A stretch of 64,000 bases of DNA from Benincasa hispida (taxonomy: Eukaryota; Streptophyta; Magnoliopsida; Cucurbitales; Cucurbitaceae). The stretch covers positions 62,064,960-62,128,959 of the forward strand of contig NC_052359.1 in NCBI RefSeq assembly GCF_009727055.1, in the 5' to 3' direction. The notes under the pieces are model-generated. The model searched no databases. It was given only the letters and a program-made list of their open reading frames with translations, and had not been told where the DNA came from. Positions 56,033 to 64,000 of the stretch are shown one piece after another. The stretch's first letter is position 1, and each line of letters starts with the position of its first letter. A program made the position numbers and the translations under genes.

Positions 56033-56662
56033 CTACCCCTCAAGTTGGAAGGTGTATATTAATAATTTCCAACTTGACTAGTAACCGAGACAAGGCTAAG
56101 GAAGATAGGGCCTTTGTAAACATGTTAGCTAGTTGCAAACTTGAACGTATAGGTAAGACCTTGAGAAAATCTTCAACAATCTTAATCCCGAACAAAGTGG
56201 CAATCAATCCCGATGTGTTTAGTCCGCTCATGAAATGTTGGATTTGAAGCAATCACAATGGCAGCTTGATTGTCACAAAAAAAACTATTGTTAGTAACAA
56301 ACATGTGATATGAAGATCATTGAGCAACTAGAAAATCCACAATAATTCACTAGTCACCGAAGCCAATGCTCTATATCCAGCCTCTGCAAATGATATCGAG
56401 ACAGTAAGCTACTTTTTCAACTTCCATGAGACCAAGAAATCTCCTAAGAAGATACAGAACCCAGAAACGAAGCAGCAAATATCAAGGCAGACTCTCAAAT
56501 CTACATCAACAAATGCCTTAAGATGAAAATTGGTCATAGGTTTAACCAAAACACCTTGCCTTGATGACCGTTTTAGATACCTTAGTAGGTGATGAGTAGC
56601 ATGAAGGTGAGCATTTGTTGGTTTTTACAAGAATTGATTGAGATGATGGACAGCAAAACATA
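56033..56662 (-). pseudogene. copia RT-RNase H fragment, cut by a CACTA element
   Basis: On the minus strand, AVHHLNQF, HLHATHHLLRYLKRSSRQGVLV, NFHLKAFVDVDL and FCIFLGDFLVSWKLKK are RT end and RNase H start. Then [29 protein letters not shown] and MFTKALSSLALSRLLVKL finish RNase H. Several stops and frameshifts are present. The element is broken at 56662 by the CACTA element, and I could not find its continuation beyond 57991. Confidence 0.82.
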
Positions 56663-57991
56663 CACTACAAGAAAATTCATCTTCAGTGACAAATTTTTAG
56701 TAGTGTAAGAAAATTTTATTGCTAAATGGTAATTTACAGCGACACAATGGAAAACATATTGCAGAATATTATTTTTAGTGACAAAATTTACATTGGTGTC
56801 ACTGAAACAATCTGTGACGCACAAACCAACACCACTAAACATTAAAATTCTTTAGCAACATATTACATTATCTCTAAAAGGTTATTCAAAAAATATAATT
56901 AAGTAAAAGGAAAAAAGCCACCCTTTCCAGTTTTTCCTCCCACCTTTCCAAAATTTCAACCTCCATTCTCATTTTTCCTCCCTCCTTTCCCTCTTTCTTT
57001 TCTATCTTTGATTTCCCTCCCCATTTTCGATTTCCCCAACCTCCTTCCCCTCTTCGCTCTCTCTTTCCCGAGATCAATCCCTCCGGCATCTCTCTCAACA
57101 TCACCTCCAAATTGTTAGATGAGTTTCCTCTCCCCCGTCACCATTTTTCCCCCTCACTCCCCCCTTTGTATTCCCCTCACTCCCTGTCACCATCTTTCTC
57201 CTCACTCCCCCGTCTCCATCTTTAGCCAATTTTGGATAAATGATTTTAGATAGAAACTTAAATTTTGTTGTCCATTGTGATTTCTTATGTACACCGTGGT
57301 TTCTTAGAAACATTAGCTCTAAATTGTTAGAAACATTATCTTTTGTTGTCCGCTGTGGTTTCTTATGTACACATACGCCACAGTCGCCTCACATACACAT
57401 ATTCAAGAAATTTGTTTCTTTTCCATTTAACTGAGCATTCACATCAATGGAATCACTTCCAATCTTTCATCATTTTTATAGTCACCATTTTTTGTTTTTC
57501 TTGCATAATTTCTTTGAGATATTTTGCTATTATTTAACCATAGATTACTATTTCCTTCCTTCCTTTTTAGGCTATAGTTGAATTAATATATGTTGCTATG
57601 TAGTATAAATGATTTTAGATAGAAAGTTAAATTTGTTCAGGTTATTCGGGTTTAGGTGGTGCAGCCAAATGAATGAGTGTTACACTGTGAATCATCATTG
57701 GACTCAAAAACTTAAGCTAATGAGTTATGATGAATTTAAAGTTAAAATACCATTGTACTAATATGAGGTTTACTGAATTTTAATTCACATAATTTCAAAG
57801 ATTAATCCTTGTACTTTTAATCATTCTTAAATTTATTCGCTCAAAGTTAATTTTTATTGAAATTGGTTAAATAATTATAATAATACTTCATGTAAGGAAA
57901 TACTATATGTGCATATGTTTCAAAATTTAGAGTAAGAATACTAATAAAGAACAAAAGGTTTTTGAAAAATCAACTATTTTTTCTTGTAGTG
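56663..57991. mobile_element. Non-autonomous CACTA element (1.33 kb)
   Basis: Ends CACTACAAGAAAA at 56663 and TTTTCTTGTAGTG at 57991, a perfect 13-bp inverted repeat of CACTA (En/Spm) type. Subterminal AGTGACAAA/CAGTGAC words recur at the left end (about 56684-56820). There is no transposase inside; a pyrimidine-rich tract at 56920-57230 makes long but meaningless frames. The expected 3-bp target duplication is not obvious (ATA versus TGC). Confidence 0.88.
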
Positions 57992-58519
57992 TGCCTCTCT
58001 AAAAAACAACAAGGATGCTGCTCCCACGCGAATGACATTGAATGCCGACCAATCCTCACGTTAATGGTTCTGAACGCCAGCCACTCAAACGCCGATTTCA
58101 AACGCCTTTTCACTATTAGGTGGCCAAGTCTTTAAAGGTATGAATCTTACCCAATCTTTCTATCTTTACGTTATCCTTATTACTTCTCAATAGACATTGG
58201 TTCAAAGAAGAAGATTATGAGATGTTGTTGTTGTTTATTTGTTGTTTGCTGATTTTGGGGGAAAAGGAGAGACGAACCTTGATTATTAATTTGATTACTT
58301 ATTAAACAACGGGTGATTGGACGTGAGTTTGGTGTTTGGTCTATGAAAATTACTAGTGGTTTTGGGGTTATGGATCTTTGAAATCTGAGGTTTCTGATGT
58401 AGGATTTGAGGACTGATAAGAAGGAAGAGTTGTTGGGAGTGAAAATAGCATCAAGAATGGGGAATTTGGGTTGTGAATTGGAGATTATGTTAGGAAACCA
58501 ACAACTCTAAACCCTAGTA
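57992..58519. other. Unassigned stretch before the TNP2 relic
   Basis: Perhaps the 5' side of the TNP2-bearing element, but no domain or terminus is visible. It contains GC-richer words at 58010-58110 (GCCGACCAATCC, ACGCCAGCCAC). Confidence 0.35.
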
Positions 58520-61010
58520 AGTGTATAAAAGCACCATTTATGTTTCTATCTCTACTCATCCCTGGTCCAAGGTCTCTTAGTAAAGAAATTGATATTTACC
58601 TACAACTACTGGTAGATGAGTTAAATGAGTTGTGGGTTAATGTCGTTCGAACATATGATAGTTTCAGTGCTTCTTTCTTCCAACTTCATGTTGCACTATT
58701 GTAGGAAATCAATGATTTTCTAGCTTATGGTGATTTATCTAGTTGGAGGACAAAAGGTTATAAAGCATGTCCAGTTTGCAATATTCATACAAGCTCAATG
58801 GGACTAAAGAGCAAAATTTGTTATATGGGACATCGTCGGTATCTACATTTAACACATAAATGGTGCAAAAAATAAGCAACATTATGGAAAACAAGAAATG
58901 TGAGTAGCTCCGAATACATTATCTGGACAAGATATTATAAATCAATTGAATTGAATAAGTTTTCCTATTCTCAGTAAGAATCTCACAAGACGTGATAACA
59001 AACGAAAAAGGATAATTAGTTAGCACAATTAGAGTAAAAGAAGCATTTTTTTTCAATTTTTCTTATTGGCAAAACCTTAAACTACGTCATAAACTTGATG
59101 TGATTCATATTGAGAAAAACATATGTGATATTTGGTGGGTACCATATTGAACATCGAAGGGAAGACTAAAGATACCATTAAAGCTCGTGATGATTCAGCT
59201 AACTTGAATATAAGGAAGGAGCTTCACATACAAGAAATAAAAAATAGGCATGTCAAGCCTCATGCATCTTACACATTAAATGCATCTGAAAAAGTGAACT
59301 TTTTTACATTCTTGAAATCTATGAAGTTTCCTGATGGTTTTGCTTCCAATATATCTTGGGGTGTAAATGTGAACAAGGGAAAAATATCTGGTTTAAAAAG
59401 CCATGATAGTCATGTTTTATTACAAAGACGTCTCCTACTTGGCATTCGACCATATCTATGCAAGGATATTTATATAACTATATCAGAATTGTCTAATTTC
59501 TCCCATGGCCTATGTAAAAAAACTTTGAGCATACCAGAATTAGACAAAATGCAAGCTGATATAGTACTCATCCTATGTAAGTAAGAAAAGATATTTTCAC
59601 TAGCATTTTTTGACATAATGGTCCATTTAGCTATCCATTTGCCATGAAAAGCAAAAATTGTTAGCCCTGTTAGATATAGTTGGATGTTTCTAGTTGAAAG
59701 GTATGTAAATTCTCTTATATTCTTTAATCTCACTTTTATGTTGTAGGCTGTTAATACATGTGCTTTCGATATTATGTATTAGGAGCTTGTGATATTTACA
59801 ACAATATGTTAGAAACAAAGCTCGACTAGAAGGTTCAATTGCTGAGGCTTACATCATAAGTGAATCTTTAAATTTTTGTTCTATGTATTTACATGGAATT
59901 GAAATAAGGTTTAATAGAAGTGATCGGAACAGTGATAATATTGATGATGACAAGAGCAATAGTGGATTATCAGTTTTTTCTGGACATATACGATGGTTAG
60001 GTGGTGGCCAATTTCAAAAATTAACTTCGGATGAGAGAGAAATAACATTGGTATACTCTATACAACTGTTATAAAGTAGAACCTTATCTTCAGTATATAT
60101 CGCTTATAAATTTTTATATTTGAAATATAAATGAAAAATTAAACTAACTTGTAAAGTTTAGGGAGCATATAGAGTACTTGAATCAAATAATGGACATGGT
60201 GATTTGCATAAGAGGCAACAACTAGAATTTCTTGCATGGTTTAAAACAAAGGTACGCCCTTGAGCATGGTCATACCTCTAAGTTAGATGACTCTATTTTA
60301 CCTAAACATTGTCTTTTATGATTAGACCCAAAGGTTGCATCATGATAAAATGATATTCGATGATTTGTATGCCCTTGCTTGTGGTCTAAATGATTATGCT
60401 CGATTTTATAGTGAGTGTATAGAAAATGGAGTTCAATATCATACTAAAGATCGTGATAGTCGTTGAACCATGGAAAATAGTGAAGTTACGGTGCCTAGTG
60501 ATGATGAATTTGGGCAAATCATTTTCTATGATGAATTACATGAAATAATAAGACTACAATACATTTGTATGAAGGCAATTAATCTTTTTAAGTGTGAATG
60601 ATATGATACCAATTCACAAAAAGGTCGAATCATGATAGTTGATGGCTTTACATCGATTACCAGTTCACAAAAAGGTCGAATCATGATAGTTGAGGCTTTA
60701 CATCGATAAATACTCGTTACTGGTGGTACAAAGACGAGACATTCATCATTGTAAGTCAAGCTGTACAAGTATTCTATTTAGATGATTACAAACTTGGTCA
60801 AGACTGGAAAGTTGTTCAACAATTTCAACTGAAAAAATGTATGAGATATTTCAGAACTTGAAAGTGTTGAAATAGAAGTAACAGTAGATGTAACTGAACC
60901 TACATGTTATCCTCAAGTCGAAAATAACCTAAATTCACAAACATTTAATAGAGAAGATGCTGAAACTTTGATATTGAAGATCAAGTAGATTTACTTGTAC
61001 AAGGTAATGA
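58520..61010 (+). pseudogene. CACTA TNP2-type transposase, broken
   Basis: Plus strand. 58520-58870: APFMFLSLLIPGPRSLSKEIDIYLQLLVDEL, then INDFLAYGDLSSWRTKGYKACPVCN and CYMGHRRYLHLTHKW, the TNP2 core. 59080-59584: INLM..HIEKNICD region and GTILNIEGKTKDTIKARDD, FPDGFASNISWGVNVNKGKISGLKSHDSHVLL and ELSNFSHGLCKKTLSIPELDKMQADIVLILCK (DUF4218). 59590-60075 continues with HLAIHLP, RLEGSIAEAYIISESLNFCSMYLHGIEIRFNRSDRN. 60380-60850 carries TKDRDSR..TMENSEV and the DUF4216 segment FKCEWYDTNSQKGRIM ... AVQVFYLDDYKLGQDWKVVQQF. The N-terminal third is missing. Stops at about 58702, 58873, 59582 and 60074 and frameshifts are clear. Confidence 0.87.
60608..60708. repeat. 51-bp tandem duplication inside TNP2
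   Basis: ACCAATTCACAAAAAGGTCG to CATCGATT (60608-60658) is repeated directly as ACCAGTTCACAAAAAGGTCG to CATCGAT (60659-60708), one base shorter. It disrupts the DUF4216 segment. Confidence 0.9.
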
Positions 61011-61214
61011 AGAAGCATCAACTGATGAAAAAGATTTTGATTTCGATCATTCTAGAGATGAGTCAATGAGCACACATTTAAACACATCACTATGTGACAA
61101 AGATTGTGATAGTGATGCATAAAACTATTTGTAAGGTTATACATAACTACTTAATCTTACATTATATATATATGAATCTTAGATTATTTTTTCTTTTATT
61201 GTTATGTTACAGGA

Positions 61215-61339
61215 TGTCGTCAAGAAGTCTTGGACTTGGAAATCATAGTAGGTCCACCTCAAGCGTCTCACAAGTAAGCAACAATAATGAAGATTCTATT
61301 AGTGAGCAAGAAGTTGGTTCGATAAATTCAAATGTTTAG
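61215..61339 (+). pseudogene. Possible start of a second CACTA gene
   Basis: After TTACAG at 61208-61213, the frame MSSRSLGLGNHSRSTSSVSQVSNNNEDS opens and ends at 61339. CACTA elements usually carry a second gene (TNP1-like) after TNP2, beginning with a Ser-rich stretch. The evidence is position and composition only. LTR-B truncates whatever followed. Confidence 0.35.
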
Positions 61340-61382
61340 GGTAATGTGTTAATTTCTATGAATAAATATCCAAATTTCTTAT

Positions 61383-62875
61383 TGTTGGGTTGTATGTCCT
61401 AAAACTCGTAGTTTGTAATGTTAAACGTATTCTATTATCAATAAAGATGTTATTGACGTTTATTCAATAAAACTGTTATTGAATATGTGAATTGCACTTG
61501 TAAAGTCTAAATCCAATAACTAAAGATCCATGGCTATTACATGAGTACTTGAACTTTATGTGGAGACATAAGAGTGGATCAGGTTCGAGTAAATAGTCAA
61601 AATGGTCTATAGTATAAGAATAAGGTTGGGTACCTTATTCTAGTAACACTATCGGATGCGGCCCACTCTGTAGTTGTTACAATTTACTGCAAAGTGCTAC
61701 AAAAGAAGTGATCCTGATTCATTCATATATTGACATGAAGAGTAGGGGCATCTTATGCAATGAGTTTGCATAAGATCGGACCAAGAATTAAGTCACTCTT
61801 ACTTTATAACAATGTTTACTGTTTAAGATTATTTCAAAGCGATGACTTATGTAACTTGACCTTAATCCTGAGGTAGCTATGAACTCCTGTTTATTCGGGA
61901 TTATCCTTAGATTTGCATGGATGAGGGTTGACTCAATAGCGCCGGCTCAATAAGTCTCCCATTTCAGGGATAAGATTGGGTAGATAGCTAGGGACATAGG
62001 GTGCAAGATGAAATTCACTCCTACCCGCTTTTAGGGATAATAGAGAGGTTCTTCCCTTAAGTGCTAACTCTGGGTCTTGAACAATGAGCCCCACCCTCTC
62101 ATTGGCTCGAGAAGGACTCAGTTTAGTGATTGGATCACAAATTAATTGTTCATTAGAGGATCAGTGGGACTTAAGGAGCAAGATCTAATCTCGGGGGTAA
62201 AACAACATTTGACCCAGCCGTTACTACGAACAACCTGTGAAGTGTTAACTTACTAATCATGGTTATATTGAGTGGACATAATATATCAACAGTGAGGGGA
62301 GTGCACTACTAGGCTTTAGTGGAGTGACCTGGTAGTTAATAAATGGTGGTTAATTAGGTTAAAGAGTTTAGTCGGTTAATCGCAGATCGTTGGAGCCCAT
62401 GATCTGTAGATCCATGAGGTCCCCCTAGTAGCTCATATTGGACTAAACCTTAGAACAGTGTGACAAACGAATTTGAAGCGTTCAAATTCGATTTTTGAAG
62501 CAAAGCATTAAATATGTATGATATATTTAACCTAATGTTTAATTGTGAATTAAACATAAAGAGAGAGAACATAGGAGATGTTTGAATAAGATTTAAATAT
62601 CAATATTATGAATAGTGATTCATATAATTGGGATAATTTTTGGATTTAATATTAAATTAAATTAATTAAATTGTTTAATTACTTATCTAATATTAATTTA
62701 ATTTTAAAATTGATTATTAGAATTAATTTTGAAATTAAATGAAATTGGTCAAAATTGCATTAAAAGTTAAATTATTAACTAGGTAAAAAATGCAATGGAA
62801 GTCAAATTGTTGACTTTTGATTTTTGAAAGTCAAAAAGTCAAATTTGTTGACTTTGAACTTTGAGAGTCAAAGTT
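61383..62875 (+). repeat. LTR-B copy 2, 3' truncated
   Basis: Starts TGTTGGGTTGTATGTCC and follows copy 1 (15506-17765) without the 272-base insertion. Shared landmarks are AAGGTTGGGTACCTTATT, ATGGCTATTA, TCGGGATTATCCTTAG and the AT-rich tail. LTR-A begins at 62876, so about the last 470 bases are missing or lie beyond the window. No coding sequence. Confidence 0.82.
62801..62871. promoter_or_regulatory. Cluster of six TTGAC (W-box-like) cores
   Basis: TTGAC or GTCAA starts at 62801, 62810, 62830, 62838, 62848 and 62867, most within TTGACTTT or AAAGTCAA. WRKY transcription factors bind TTGAC(C/T). The stretch lies at the end of LTR-B copy 2, before LTR-A; LTR-B copy 1 does not show it. Binding is inference. 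Confidence 0.5.
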
Positions 62876-64000
62876 TGTGGGGTTGATGCCCTAAATCTCG
62901 TAGATTCCTTAGTTTGTAAACACCTGTATGAACAAACACTTGTAATGTAATAATATGAGATATTTTCTTCGCTGTTGTCTATGAAATATGGAATATTATA
63001 TTTTTATTAACCACAAACTAATAAACTAAGATCCTTGGTTATCGTTGTAACTTAAGCGTGTATGTGAAGACATTCAAGTGGATCATGCCTTAAGTGATAA
63101 CCTAAATGGTCTGTAGTATATGGATAAAGGAGGGAAACCTTATCCTAGTGACACTATGAATACGACTCGCTTTGTAGATGTTACAAGTGTTGTAAAGTGC
63201 TACAGATGGTATGATCCTAATCATTCATGTAGAGACATACGAGTGGGGATGTCCTATATAAAGAAGTTTTTATAAGACCGGACCACGAAAATGTTTAGTC
63301 TCATTATATAACGTTGTTCATGACAGAGACTTCATTTCACTAGGATGACCATAGGTAGCATAACCTTAATCCTGCGTGAGTTGGGAACTTTTGCCTATGA
63401 GGGCGATCCTTTGATTTGTATGGGTTCGAGTAGCCAGATTGCCGAATCATACTTACAACTTTGGGGATTCGTCTGATTTGGGAGCTGGGAACTCAGCTAC
63501 ATAAGATGGAATTCACTCCTTCCCCGAAGTAGGGGTAAGTAGATAGATTGCTCCCTTAAGGGCTGATTCCAACACTTGAATGATGTGGCACTACACACTT
63601 TCTCATGGCTCGATAAGTGTCCATTCATAGTAGGACTATGATGTATTGTTCATTAGAGGAATCAGTGGTACTTATGGTGTTAGATGTAACTACAAGGGAA
63701 AAATGGTAAGTTGGCCTAGCTGTACTTACGAGCGATCTGTGAAGGGCTATTGTACTATTGATTGGTTATATCCAATGGACACAGAAATATATCTGTAGTG
63801 AGAAGAGTGCAACTGTCTGTTTTTAATGGAGTGCCGACAGTTAAGGGATGATGGATATTGTGATTAAAGAGTTTAGTCAATTATTCACGTACCATTGGAG
63901 CTTAAAGCTACAGGTCCATAAGGTCCTTTTGGTAACTCAATGGATTCAAGTTGAGAATCAGTTTTTGGTTTAGCTTGAAGTGTTCAAATTAACAAGAGAG
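62876..64000 (+). repeat. LTR-A copy 4, runs off the window
   Basis: Starts TGTGGGGTTGATGCCC, with GTTTGTAAACACCTGTATG, GGAAACCTTATCCTAGTGAC, ACAGATGGTATGATCCTAAT and ACAGAAATATATCTGTAG following in LTR-A order. The window ends before the CGATCG block. It could be the 5' LTR of an element beyond the edge. Confidence 0.85.

Noticed and set aside
56886..57313. Minus-strand frames rich in E, G, K and R
   Set aside because: They are produced by the pyrimidine-rich tract inside the CACTA element.
1..64000. tRNA, rRNA or other structured RNA genes
   Set aside because: I scanned for cloverleaf B-box words and rRNA-like GC-rich blocks and saw none convincing; tRNA-like matches were primer binding sites.

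Overview
This window is nuclear DNA from a flowering plant (eudicot). The evidence is an intron-containing L-type lectin receptor kinase gene, nested Ty1/copia and Ty3/gypsy LTR retrotransposons with gag-pol genes, a MULE carrying a plant mobile domain gene, a CACTA transposase relic and a LINE relic. The copia gag type and short palindromic repeats of the form TCTATCAGTGATAGA look to me like those of Cucurbitaceae; that is recall, not a search. Only one host gene appears intact. Almost everything else is transposon sequence in various stages of decay.

Layout. 1-5870: 3' part of a copia element (plus strand; gag, integrase and RT decayed, RNase H mostly deleted) with a 2.1-kb LTR (called LTR-A). 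5871-6389: an inverted fragment of LTR-A. 6390-7980: end of another copia LTR, a primer binding site and non-coding internal DNA. About 8040-11530: a plus-strand Athila-like gypsy relic with a tRNA-Asp-type primer site and a gag start fused to the pol end. 12880-13492: a copia gag relic cut by a gypsy LTR that starts at 13493. About 14978-23702: a minus-strand Athila-like gypsy element (5' LTR, primer site, gag, protease, RT) broken by two copia LTRs, LTR-B (15506-17765) and LTR-A (18046-19935). 23770-24870: another gypsy LTR, plus strand. 26459-31422: a complete but mutated minus-strand copia element with short LTRs and a perfect 5-bp target duplication. 34407-36547: the lectin receptor kinase, minus strand. 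39790-49680: a 9.9-kb MULE with terminal inverted repeats, an AT-rich minisatellite, a decayed MuDR-type transposase, and a decayed plant mobile domain gene split by a 2.8-kb solo LTR. 52117-53745: LINE relic, minus strand. 55857-56662: copia RNase H relic and LTR. 56663-57991: a short non-autonomous CACTA element. 58520-61340: CACTA TNP2 transposase relic. 61383-64000: LTR-B followed directly by LTR-A, running off the window.

How the parts relate. The receptor kinase is expected to act alone at the plasma membrane; no neighbour belongs to its pathway. The remaining genes are selfish-element genes: gag, protease, integrase and RT/RNase H for copy-and-paste elements, and MULE and CACTA transposases for cut-and-paste elements. 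All carry stops, frameshifts or deletions, so none looks autonomous. Nesting gives a relative order of events: MULE before the solo LTR; the Athila element before LTR-A and LTR-B; a copia gag relic before the gypsy LTR at 13493.

Limits: boundaries of old repeats are by eye, to about 10-50 bases unless a target duplication is given. Lineage names (Athila, Ale) rest on motifs and sizes, not on phylogeny.
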